From: Batkoa obscura
Lineage: Eukaryota; Entomophthoromycota; Entomophthoromycetes; Entomophthorales; Batkoaceae
Assembly: GCA_030770535.1 (NCBI GenBank)
Contig: JASVEC010000015.1
Span: forward strand, 248,001-312,000
DNA length: 64,000 nucleotides
Reading direction: 5' to 3'
Every line of letters begins with the position of its first letter. Positions within the stretch are counted from its first letter, which is position 1. The position numbers and the translations under genes were made by a program. Positions 54,901 through 64,000 of this stretch are shown here, piece by piece. Under the pieces are notes generated by a model. That model did not search any database, was not told where the DNA came from, and saw nothing but the letters and a program-made list of their open reading frames with translations.

Positions 54901-55722
54901 AAAATAGAACAAAATAATATATTTATCAAACATCATTTAGCTTAAAAATATTTGTTTTAAAAACAAACTTTATTATTTGTACTAATAAACAAAGAAATCA
55001 ATTAATTCTTAAAATCCCTTAAAGTATGTTATACAAAAACAGCTTCATACTTTGAGCATAATAATTACGTTAACCTGCTTTTCACCATTTTCACATATCC
55101 TTTTATTTTTATCACCCTAATTTTCCACATCCTATTTAAGAGGATAAGCTTAACGATTTTGTATTTAAATCCATTTTATACCTGAATTAAAACTCAATCA
55201 TACGCGTGATCATGTGGTAAAAACGAACTTCAGAATTTCATTTGTTAAAAAAAATTCAATTTTGTGCTATAATAAGATGTATATCCTAACTCCGAGGAGC
55301 CCAGAATCTTCTCCAAGGTCCTAAAATGCTATAGTTTATATCAAGATCAACTATTACTGACAGTCTATAAATTTATTCCATTATATTATAATAAGTTATT
55401 ATGTATAATACAAGATATACTATATATTATGTATACATACACACAAATAGATAAATGATGAAGTCGAGTTAATTATGTTATTTTTTAATACTATATAATA
55501 ATCAATCAAATTAATCAAGTAAATAATTGTTTTTACTTTAAAATGTTAACAGAATATATAAAGTACCAAATTAAAACCTAAAGGAGTGTATACTATAAAT
55601 GTTGTATGATATCATAGAGATAACTTTATTCATTAAGCTAATCTGGAATTTATTTGAATAAAAACGAAAAGTATTTAAGGAGCAATATGGAAATTTAGAG
55701 AAACCAATTTGAAACCATTAAA
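51976..55722. other. 3.7 kb intergenic, no gene supported
   Basis: Lies between divergent bZIP paralogs 4 and 5. A 60-codon minus frame at 54569-54751 (MLHRGAILVKSESEIQTPLD...) has no zipper or basic region and is not called. No tRNA, miniature element or LTR is seen here. Confidence 0.45.
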
Positions 55723-56355
55723 ATGACTGAAAACATTTGCTCACTCGTTCCAGAAGAGAGCTATTTATTTTATCCTGATAGCAGCAGCATTGATAGTAGT
55801 ACCATGGGTCTTCACTATATGATAAAGAATGAACCCAATGTAATTAATTTTAATCACCCTATTTACGATGAACCAGAATGTCTGCCAATAAGCACCGAGG
55901 CTTCAGATTCTACCATGTCTCTTTTCTCCGAGATATCTTCTAGGACAAAAGAATACGAAATAAATCCTTTTGAAGCTAGTTTTAAATCAAAAGTAGTGAA
56001 AGGCTCAGAACCGAACCCATTTGAAGAAAGTTTTAAATCCCTTATAAAGCTTCCGAGGAGGATTTCATATAACAAGAAGAGAAATGGAAGTATCACTTCG
56101 CAATCGTCTGTAACATTATTGAATGACGATAACAGTTATGAATCACAACATGAACTTTTAAAAGCAAGGAACCGTAAGTCAGCAGCTAAATGTCGCCAAA
56201 AGAAGAAGGAATGGCTTTTGATGAGGGAAGAAGAAGTAAAGAGAATAGAAAATGAAAACCATATATTGTCAGATAAAATAAGTGAACTTAAAAATGAAAT
56301 TTTAAATATCAAAATGATTTTGGCTTCACATGTGGATTGTAAGCTCAATGAATGA
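55723..56355 (+). CDS. bZIP transcription factor, Atf1/ATF2 type (paralog 5)
   Basis: 210 residues, the only cluster member on the plus strand. The basic region is canonical (ARNRKSAAKCRQKKKEWL, Asn150 and Arg158), followed by a zipper with the family's C-terminal signature (SELKNEILNIKMILASHVDC). The NPF motif occurs twice, NPFEASFKSK at 81-90 and EPNPFEESFKSL at 97-108, a short internal duplication not found in the other paralogs. The N-terminal half is acidic and Ser-rich (a likely activation region). Single exon. The closest relative by basic region is paralog 2. Expected to bind CRE-type DNA; it may dimerise with the non-binding paralogs 3 and 4. Confidence 0.92.
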   Translation: MTENICSLVPEESYLFYPDSSSIDSSTMGLHYMIKNEPNVINFNHPIYDEPECLPISTEASDSTMSLFSEISSRTKEYEINPFEASFKSKVVKGSEPNPFEESFKSLIKLPRRISYNKKRNGSITSQSSVTLLNDDNSYESQHELLKARNRKSAAKCRQKKKEWLLMREEEVKRIENENHILSDKISELKNEILNIKMILASHVDCKLNE

Positions 56356-57585
56356 GTGCTAGTTATTTAAATCTCTTTTATCTTTTGGAATTAATAAATG
56401 TATTTACTGTTTAAAATTTATTATAATCTTTAGTTATTACTTTTTTTTCATTATATTGTTAAATTAATACTAACCTCATTTTTTAAAATCAGTTAATAAG
56501 ATGATTGGCTGACTTTAAAGTAATTTAAATCCATGCTTGCTAATTATGAAATCATTGTTTTTTTAGAAAAATAAACTTGTACCACTTTATCAATTGCTTA
56601 GCTAATACTGGTGGTTAATAAATTTTGATCCTAGTTATGGGACAAATAACTAAATACCTAAAACTGATTTGTATAAAGTTAAAGTGTTACTAAAAGAATG
56701 AACATAATAAATCAATAAGCTTAAAAAGACTATTGAAAGGAATATTTGGAAACAAAACTTAAATTACATTGATAGTTTCCCATAAATTAGTACAATTTAA
56801 TGGAATTTAAAATTGAGCTTAGAACTACAAATTATGCAAAACACGAAATGCTTTACATAATCACAAATTTTTATAATGATACTCTTTTATATCGAGTAAA
56901 AAAACAAGTAAAGTAGGATAAGTATATTTGATTTAAAGATCAAAAAAATCACTTGCAGTCATTTCAATAAACTGATTAACAGTTTTAACTGATATATCTT
57001 TTTAAACAGACAAAGCGTTTTGAAGCAAATATCGAATTTTCTTAATATCTTAAAATTTCACCTGAAGATAAATGAATAGTTCTAGATCACTATTTATATC
57101 TTAAGATGACAAAATTTTAATACTAGTCATATAAAAAATATCATAGCAAATTCAAATTTTCCCATGTGTTAAAAATCATTTTGTAGGCTATATGTTTTAT
57201 ACTAAGAACTGTGACTTGGTATTTTATTGCTTTTTATAGCAATATTATAACTCATACATACGATATTATATATGTTAAGCTATAATGGTTGTCGATGTAA
57301 TGTCTAAATTTTATCAACCTTTTACCCATGAATTTTCAAAAACAATTTGGGTTTTTATTCTTTTTTAATTACAATAAAAGGAATGATTAAAATTCCAAAA
57401 GTGAATGTTAAAAAAGTGCGGACAATAAAAATAGAGTATCGGATTGATAGCCTTTTATATAAATAAAGTTCAGTAATGCTACCCTCTCGGTGTGCACTTA
57501 ATTTGGCAAATTACAGCAAGTTGGATGTCTTTGTCAAATAAAACTATAAAACTTTTATAAAATTAAATTTAAAGCAAATTCTTTT

Positions 57586-57611
57586 TTCGGAGGGCTCCAA
57601 ATTTGGTAAAT
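57586..57611. repeat. 26-bp direct repeat, unit 1
   Basis: TTCGGAGGGCTCC followed by AAATTTGGTAAAT. It contains the palindrome CCAAATTTGG and GGAGGGCTCC, and is GC-rich against its surroundings. The exact copy is at 57685-57710, start-to-start distance 99 bp. Confidence 0.85.
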
Positions 57612-57684
57612 CATTCCATGGTTCAATTTATTATGTAATAAAATTCATACAATTTCAAAAAAGAAAATTTAGGACCTTATGTTC

Positions 57685-57710
57685 TTCGGAGGGCTCCAAA
57701 TTTGGTAAAT
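57685..57710. repeat. 26-bp direct repeat, unit 2
   Basis: Exact copy of 57586-57611. The bases between the two units are not repeated, so this is not a simple tandem array. Confidence 0.85.
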
Positions 57711-59603
57711 TAAAGTATGACCGCTTTCTTTTTGGAATATGTATTACTAAATACATATAATTAATAAATTATATTAAAATTTAAAGATAATTATTTCATG
57801 CCTCTTTCTATTATGTATCCCCTTATTCTATATTTTATGTAATTATCAACTATTAACAAATAATTGATAGATGTATGATGATATTATAATAATATGACGC
57901 AAACTATTTATCAAACCTTATTAATATAATTTATTATTTAAAAAAAGACCCCTCTTTTTAGTTAAATGCGCTCTGATACTGAATTTATAATCAACTATAT
58001 TTTTAGCGCAGAAAATTTACACTATTTTAGAGCTTACTCCTCACATGTGTTGTTAAAATTAAATTTATAAGAATAATCATAATATTAACTTTTAATTAAT
58101 TTTGTCATTGGAGAGAGCATATTTTAAGAATGATAGGGATCATTGTATTCAGCTTTTGGGCCTATAAAAAATCAGTTTTTATCAAGACAAATTTTATAGT
58201 GAGAAGCGTCACAAATCATCAAAATAGCAAGACTTCGGAATTGTATAGATTTATTACGTATCATTTATTTCCTATCGATCTATTTAAAATCGATATGAAT
58301 TGTGTTTAATAATCAAATAAATACGTGATATTTTAGTTTCTAAATTAAAAATTAAATTCAAACAGCAAATAAAGTTATTTATAGATCTTTTTCATAAAGA
58401 TATGACTTTTTTTCTATTGGATAATAATTTGTATACAATATTTTAAGGATTTCGACTTTTTAGAAAATTTCTATGAGAGTGAGCAAAAAGTTCAAAAGCA
58501 AAAGCAAAAAAAAGAAACAAAAAAAGAAACAAAAAATCATTATTCAAGTTTTTTTATATGAATATAACTCATGCATCTTATCAATATACATTCCGAGCCT
58601 TAAATTAAGTGAGTACTTATCTTTGAGAATATAAAAAGGAATTACCCTATTAATTACTGTAAAATAGACTAAAGGTATAATAAAGCAGTTAGTACTATAG
58701 TATAGAAATCTTTTTACATAAATATAATCTTAGGCTATAGTTAATACACATAAAACTTTAAACTTATTACATTGGTATAGCGTTTTGTTACAGACTAAAA
58801 AAAATCAATTTTCAAATTAACAGATTCCATACAATATAACCACTATCTATTAATTTGAAACCCTGCCTCTTAAAACGAGCTTTAATATAGAGTGGTAATT
58901 ATTTTGCCTTTAAAATGAGATTCTGTGGAGAGGTTTTAGAATGATTTCATTATAGACCAACAAAGCGAGATGATAATTCAACTGGTTGTATATATCCAAT
59001 AAGGAAGTAATCACATCCCTAGTCTATTAAAATGAGATCTAACTTATTAAATTATAAATTGTTAATAAAATCTCACATTTATTTAGATTTTAATATATGG
59101 AATTTTTGCATTATTACAAAAATTATTGTTATATTAGAAAATATAGTATGATATTATTAGTTTTTTAATAGTTTTGATTTTCACTATAATATTACCTTTT
59201 CATTAATGTTAAAAGTTTCAAAAAATATATAAAATCTATAAAAGATTTGAAATTAACTAATAAATTTAATATAAAAATCAATAAGTTTTATTTCAATGAA
59301 GGATCATAATTTAATAGGCATATTGTTATTTTTTAGAGAGTTCAATTATCGTTTTGATATAGATTTAATATATATTTTAATTCCTATTCTTGCTCAATGC
59401 TGTAAAAGAATAAACAAATTTAAATTTAAATTTAAATAATAATCATTTTGATTATAAAATTATATCGGGTTCGGTTATATTACCTTTGAAAGGAATCTCA
59501 CATCTACATAAATCAAAGTATTGTTGCACTCTATTATAATATTTAGCACAACTCTAGGTATTAACAACTTACAATTATATCTTTATAATATTATTTATTA
59601 TAT

Positions 59604-59700
59604 GGGGATATATTTTTGTGTTTAACAATTCTACTAATAATTTTCTCGCTCAGATGTGCTTAAAAGATGGAAAAAATAATGAAGCCAAAAAAACATCCCC
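59604..59700 (-). mobile_element. miniature inverted-repeat element
   Basis: 97 bp, GGGGATAT...ACATCCCC, ATAT duplication (59600-59603, 59701-59704). Confidence 0.9.
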
Positions 59701-59928
59701 ATATGTTCATTTGAACTATGACCTAAATTTTTTACTTTCATTTTCAATAAGTTAAAATAATACTCAATTAAATTAATATATGACAATTTGCATTATATGA
59801 TAATTGTTTGGAATTTCTCTGAAACACTCCTAATTGTTATATTGTGAAAGATATATACGACTTGCTTTTTTCATCAACAAATTTTATATGTGAATTTTTA
59901 AAACAATTAAAATCTTCACTATTAGCTG

Positions 59929-60328
59929 TGTGAAATATCGCTTTGTCAGTCCCATGGTTAATTATTTTGATTTGTTATGAGAATTTCTAGTTCCACCCAA
60001 AAGAATATTATCTTCTCATTTTGATACTTATACTTTTCAGAGTATAAAAGAGTTTACAGAGTATAATAGTTCGAGGCTTTTTAACTGAATTAATCCCTGA
60101 TATCTCCAACATTTAATAAAGCCACTAAGTTTTCTTAATAGTATTTTACATAGATTTTACATTAGTATTGTCTATTCTATTTGTCTTATATAGCTTGTAA
60201 CCTATTACGTGCTATTCCTCATAATCCAAGTCTATCTTAGTCACATAAACTAAGACCTTTCGACTTATAGTGTAGTCAACCCAGCAATAGCTGTTCTTGA
60301 CTCCAAACCCTGAGTACCAGATTTCACA
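59929..60328 (+). mobile_element. solo LTR, short form (400 bp)
   Basis: TGTGAAATATCGC...CCAGATTTCACA with TATAAAAGAG inside. Nearly identical in sequence and exactly equal in length to the LTR at 35066-35465. No clear target duplication (GCTG/TTAT), which could mean recombination between LTRs at different sites. Solo, with no internal region. Confidence 0.9.
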
Positions 60329-60497
60329 TTATTTGAATAAAAAGTTTTGTTAAAATTTTTAGATAAAAACAAACCCTTTGTATATTATTAAAATTTGATT
60401 ATTAGGTTTTAATAATATATATCATTTTAGTTAATTTACAACATTTTGAACTATGATTATCATTAAAAAATTATGCTGAAATTTTAATTTAATAAAT

Positions 60498-60596
60498 GAG
60501 GATGTTTTTTTTGACTCCATTACTTTTTCCATCTTTTAAGTGCTATTTGAGTGGAAAAGTTGTTAGTAAAATTCTTATGTACAAAAATACATTCCT
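60498..60596 (+). mobile_element. miniature inverted-repeat element
   Basis: 99 bp, GAGGATGT...ACATTCCT, perfect AAAT duplication (60494-60497, 60597-60600). Confidence 0.9.
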
Positions 60597-60725
60597 AAAT
60601 AATAACTATATTTTGTAAAAATCTTTTATAACTATATTTTAAAAATAAATTATTTTTAACATTAACTAATTATTGTTTTAATTTTTTCTAAATTATTTAA
60701 ATTAGACCTTTGCAATTAAAGATAT

Positions 60726-60823
60726 GGGGATGTTTTTTTAGCTTCAACATTTTTCCCATCTTTTAAGTGCTATTTGAGTGGAAAAATTGTTGGTAAAATT
60801 CTTGAATACAAAAATACATTCCC
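60726..60823 (+). mobile_element. miniature inverted-repeat element
   Basis: 98 bp, GGGGATGT...ACATTCCC, flanks ATAT/ATGT. Confidence 0.88.
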
Positions 60824-61165
60824 ATGTCTGGCTTTTATAGAAATTCTATATTTTTGGTTTTTTTACTCCTTTAAATAAAAACAAAATTTTATAAAAATAT
60901 AAAATTTGTGTTTTGGCTTGGGTAAAATCAAAAGTATAATTTTCTGATTTACTTTTTTTTGTCTATTTCCTATATAGCGTAAAATTTGAAATATCAAAAC
61001 TAGATAAAAACACTACAATATAGATTATTTTAAAGAAGCAAAAACCAAAAATCAAAAATTTTATAGTACTTAGTAGTTAGTTCACGATTTTTATTAAACT
61101 CGAAATAGAAAAAACAAACTAAATTCTCAAAAAATTAATATACAATAAACTTTATTAACGGTACA
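60824..61165. other. intergenic, nothing recognised
   Basis: Short AT-rich stretch before tRNA-Leu. No feature is supported. Confidence 0.5.
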
Positions 61166-61247
61166 GTCAATTTGGCCGAGCGGTCTAAGGCGTTGCACTT
61201 AAGATGCAATCTCGAGAGAGGCGTGGGTTCGAACCCCACAGTTGACA
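61166..61247 (+). tRNA. tRNA-Leu (UAA)
   Basis: 82 nt. Acceptor stem GTCAATT with AGTTGAC, D arm TGGCCGAGCGGTCTAAGGC, anticodon stem TTGCA/TGCAA around loop CTTAAGA (anticodon TAA), a long variable arm (TCTCGAGAGA) typical of Leu/Ser tRNAs, and T arm GTGGG-TTCGAAC-CCCAC. No intron. A TTTT follows within four bases of the discriminator. Confidence 0.96.
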
Positions 61248-61287
61248 TTTTATGATTGATTTTATTTACCTATAAAATAGATTATAT

Positions 61288-61352
61288 GAGGATTCTTTTA
61301 TTTCATCACTTTTTTCATCTTTTAATTGCTGTTTGAGTAGAAAAATTATTAA
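61288..61352 (+). mobile_element. truncated, decayed miniature element
   Basis: Left part only: GAGGATTCTTTTATTTCATC, CTTTTTTCATCTTTTAATTG, TTTGAGTAGAAAAATTATTA, then the similarity ends. Left flank ATAT. It starts about 40 bp past tRNA-Leu. Confidence 0.65.
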
Positions 61353-61854
61353 ATGGTTATTTAAAATTATAAATATAAAAGAGATTTTCATTAGTTATGT
61401 TAGAAGTTCGAATGTTCCTATTGTACACAAATTGATAACTACTTATTAAATAATAATAGTACCAGTTTATTAACTTTTAATTTTATCAATTTTCAGTGAA
61501 TTAACTGAAAATTTACAGTAATTCTTGATAATTCAATAGATAAGCTGCAAATCGAATACTAGTCACTTTCAAAAGTAACGATATAGTAGATTAGTATTTC
61601 ACTTTATCTCAAATGAAGTATCATATTCCTTACATTATCATTTGAATAGGTACTAATGTTTATAAAAAAGGTTGAAAAGTTTATTCTCATCAGAGAACAA
61701 GTTTTACTCATGATTGAATAGTAGCCACCCAAATAATTATGCAGCATAATAAAATTGAGGATAAATTCAGACTCAAGCATTTCATACCTAACTTAAAGTT
61801 TCGATTTATTGTCCAATAAGATAAACCTCATAATTTTATAGTAAAAAAGTATAT
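61353..61854. other. intergenic, nothing recognised
   Basis: AT-rich; no feature is supported. Confidence 0.5.
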
Positions 61855-61951
61855 GGGGATGTTTTTTTGTCTTTATTACTTTTTCCATTTTTAAGCACTA
61901 TTTAAGTGGAAAGATTATTAGCAAAATTCTTAAACGAAAAAATACATCCCC
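61855..61951 (+). mobile_element. miniature inverted-repeat element
   Basis: 97 bp, GGGGATGT...ACATCCCC, ATAT duplication (61851-61854, 61952-61955). It lies about 275 bp upstream of the receptor gene. Confidence 0.92.
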
Positions 61952-62226
61952 ATATACAATATTAAGTAGTTTTTAAACATCTGTGGCTTTTAAATATTTT
62001 ATTTTATTTTGTTTGTTATACACGTTATAGGCTAAGGGATACAATTTATTAGTCTTAAAAGTAAAAGAACAAAGGACCCCACAAGCCTTATTTGTATTAT
62101 AGCACCACACCAATTATAGTATGCAAAGAATTATTAATAATTACTCCTAAAAAAATATTAACTATAAATACCACATAATTCATTTGATTCTTTTTATTTT
62201 TTCTAAATTATTTAAATTGATTTTAA

Positions 62227-63126
62227 ATGCAAACATATATCGAAACGATTATTAGTATTATAATATTTTCGTTAGAATTAATTGGGATTTTATTAAGCTT
62301 ATTTTCTATTTTCTTAATCTATCAACAAGGTTATAAAACAATTGATATGTTATTAATTTCTACTATGGGGATATGTGATATTGGATTGTTATTATTTACA
62401 TTAGGTATATGGATTTATTCTAAAGTATATGGCGATTCCTTCTATTCAAACCCAATATTTGGTCAACTTAATGGCTTATTTATATCTAGTTTAATAGTAG
62501 CATCTATGCTAAGTGTATGTTATTTAGCATTAGCAAGAAGTTGGATTTTAATATTTAAAATTAAAATGAACAAATGGTTGTTTTTTATCGCTTATGTAAC
62601 AACTATTTTATTGTTTATTACTCCGTTTATTTTATTAGTAATTAATTCAAAATATCAACTAATGCCATTTGGTGCTTACTATTTACCCTCCTTATTCAAC
62701 TTAGATATCTATTCCAGACTAGCTTATTTTGTTATCTTTTCAGTTAATATAACTACTTTACTTATTTTATTAATTAGTTATACTTTCTTAACTAGAAACT
62801 ATTTTTCCAATGTAGATTCTAAAATTTGTCATGCATCTGGATTTTACAAAGATCATTTTTTATTAAAAGCAAAAAGAAGAAAAATACAAACATTAATTCG
62901 AATTATTATTGCATTATCACTTTATGTAGGAACTATTTTACCCCCTGCTGTAGTTTCTTTGAAAGAAATTGTTACAAATGAAGTGAGATCCAAAGAAGAA
63001 GATGTCACGTTTTTAATTTCCTCTTGTTTGTTTGTAATTGTTAATCCATTATCATTGATTTTACTTCATGAAGATTCTTCAAAATTAGCAATTAATTATT
63101 TTTATAAATTAATTAGGAAGAAATAA
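62227..63126 (+). CDS. rhodopsin-like seven-helix receptor
   Basis: 299 residues with seven hydrophobic segments at about 6-32, 39-65, 80-109, 116-139, 163-189, 218-246 and 259-281, so a plasma-membrane receptor of the GPCR kind is likely. Helix 3 ends in LALARSW, where class A receptors have (D/E)RY. The third inner loop is basic (KAKRRKIQTLIR). Helix 6 has a Pro pair (ILPPAVV), and helix 7 has NPLSLILL at 273-280, in the place of NPxxY. The N-terminus is very short (about 5 residues), so the ligand is probably small and bound among the helices. Class A-like receptors of this type are unusual in fungi but, to my knowledge, expanded in Entomophthoromycotina. It is a single exon; a TATAAATA motif lies about 60 bases upstream. 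Ligand and G protein are unknown. A non-receptor seven-helix protein cannot be excluded. Confidence 0.8.
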   Translation: MQTYIETIISIIIFSLELIGILLSLFSIFLIYQQGYKTIDMLLISTMGICDIGLLLFTLGIWIYSKVYGDSFYSNPIFGQLNGLFISSLIVASMLSVCYLALARSWILIFKIKMNKWLFFIAYVTTILLFITPFILLVINSKYQLMPFGAYYLPSLFNLDIYSRLAYFVIFSVNITTLLILLISYTFLTRNYFSNVDSKICHASGFYKDHFLLKAKRRKIQTLIRIIIALSLYVGTILPPAVVSLKEIVTNEVRSKEEDVTFLISSCLFVIVNPLSLILLHEDSSKLAINYFYKLIRKK

Positions 63127-63415
63127 GAAAGTGGAAGGCTTTAATTGAAATTAATATTAATATTATAATAATTGATTTATTTTTTATTTTTCATTTTTTT
63201 CGTTATTGTTAGTATCGTTTGATGTTTAGTGTTTGAATGTAATTAAAAGAATTTATTAATTTTTAATTTTTATTATCTATTGATACTATCACTTATTGGA
63301 ATTTTATTTATATATTATTTATTCTTAATTGTTGGAACACTTTTAATTGAAATTAAAATAATGACACACAAAAGAATAAAATTATAAAAAAATAGCTAAA
63401 TATTCTTTTTAATAT
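63127..63415. other. 3' flank of the receptor gene
   Basis: AT-rich; no feature is supported. Confidence 0.5.
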
Positions 63416-63510
63416 GGGAATGTATTTTTTTGTTTAGGAGTTCTAACAATTTTCCGCTCAAATGGCGCTTAAAAAACAAAAAAAGTGATAAAGCCAAAAA
63501 AAACAACCTC
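63416..63510 (-). mobile_element. miniature inverted-repeat element
   Basis: 95 bp, GGGAATGT...ACAACCTC, flanks ATAT/ATGT. Confidence 0.85.
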
Positions 63511-63782
63511 ATGTTTTAATATTTAATTCTTCTATTAAATTTTAAGTTAAACTCACTTTTGATAAAGATAAATATTAATCTAAAATCAGAAAAACAGATA
63601 TTAAAATTACGTTCTCTAATTTAAAAATTTAATAATAAAAAGTAATATAAAAATTGAAATTTATTGAAACAATACCAACAAACTCTTTTATGAAAACTAA
63701 AATAAGTCCATGCTAATAATTCATTTTTATAATAGAACGTAAAAAAAGTTTCTGGTACATAATTCACAATAAAAAGTGCATT

Positions 63783-64000
63783 TTAAGCCACTAAAAAGAT
63801 TTATTAACTTTAATTTTCATTCAAAAGTATTTTAAAAAACTTACCAGTTAATGCTTGAGCAGCATAAAATTGAACATCTCGATCTGAGTCCTTACTTAAT
63901 TTTTCTAATGTACTTTTGATTTCAACTAGAATTTCACTAACATCTTCTTGACAATTAGAAATTACATTTAAAATGGCTTTTAATGATTTAGCTGCATTAA
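63783..64000 (-). CDS. TPD3: PP2A scaffold subunit A (PR65/Tpd3), C-terminus only
   Basis: The 3' end of a gene that continues beyond the window. The exon at 63845-64000 (minus strand) encodes NAAKSLKAILNVISNCQEDV, SEILVEIKSTLEKLSKDSDR, DVQFYAAQALT. A 54-bp intron (63844-63791, GTAAGT...TTTTAG) is followed by the last codons (V-A-stop, ending at 63783). This matches the last HEAT repeat of PP2A A subunits, whose human form ends ...NVAKSLQKIGP...[31 protein letters not shown] (from memory). The scaffold is a HEAT-repeat solenoid that holds the catalytic C and regulatory B subunits of the phosphatase. The ending is two residues after ALT, shorter than in animals. Identification is by similarity of one repeat, but with strong position-specific matches (NxAKSL, LEKL, DVxxxAxxALTV). 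Confidence 0.88.

Larger units (their letters stand above)
56356..59603. other. 3.2 kb intergenic with one direct repeat
   Basis: The only clear structure is the 26-bp direct repeat at 57586 and 57685 (separate entries). A purine-rich A/G/C stretch lies near 58480-58540. No gene is supported. Confidence 0.45.

Noticed and set aside
1-64000. CRISPR array, operons, bacterial promoters
   Set aside because: Spliced genes, eukaryotic tRNA context and fungal gene families; the repeats are dispersed elements without regular spacers.

Overview
The window is very AT-rich eukaryotic DNA with compact protein genes, short GT-AG introns (54-80 bp where I could resolve them) and two nuclear tRNA genes. 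The gene set is fungal: a Zn2Cys6 regulator, several Atf1/ATF2-type bZIP proteins, F-box/leucine-rich proteins, an aquaglyceroporin, a Thr/Ser-rich secreted wall-type protein, and core eukaryotic genes (myotubularin, RNase P subunit Rpr2/Rpp21, BLOC-1 subunit 1, PP2A scaffold subunit). A rhodopsin-like seven-helix receptor together with this extreme AT bias makes an early-diverging fungus of the Entomophthoromycotina (Conidiobolus-like) my best guess; that is inference, not proof.

Layout. 1-5 kb: two paralogous small secreted basic proteins on the minus strand. 5-6.8 kb: a myotubularin lipid phosphatase with short introns. 7.7-10.3 kb: a decayed DNA transposon. 10.5 kb: tRNA-Trp. 12.8 kb: a possible small exon. 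13.7-14.5 kb: aquaglyceroporin. 16.9-18.3 kb: a divergent pair, Rpr2/Rpp21 (three exons, minus) and BLOC1S1 (three exons, plus). 19-20.6 and 24.9-26.3 kb: two F-box proteins around a Thr/Ser-rich secreted protein. 26.8-38.5 kb: a transposon-rich block with one Zn2Cys6 gene. 38.8-56.4 kb: five dispersed ATF/CREB-like bZIP paralogs, two of which have lost the DNA-contacting basic residues. 59-61 kb: repeats and tRNA-Leu. 62.2-63.1 kb: a seven-helix receptor. 63.8-64 kb: the 3' end of the PP2A scaffold gene.

Mobile DNA dominates the space between genes. I count about 32 copies of a ~98-bp miniature inverted-repeat element (ends GGGGATGT...ACATCCCC). Its 4-bp target duplications are unambiguous in several copies (AAAT, GTAT, ATTT, ATAC, TAAT, AGAT). 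Both of its ends match the two ends of a ~2.2-2.6 kb transposon, present as two recognisable copies and two older remnants, whose DDE-like transposase I cannot assign to a family. One of these transposons has jumped into an older copy of itself, and miniature elements and solo LTRs have landed in the resulting nest. Four solo LTRs (two about 400 bp, two about 460 bp) are present with no internal retroelement region.

The most unusual host feature is the bZIP cluster: shared C-terminal zippers and NPF(E/D) motifs, but basic regions ranging from canonical to lost, as would be expected if some members act only as dimer partners or inhibitors.
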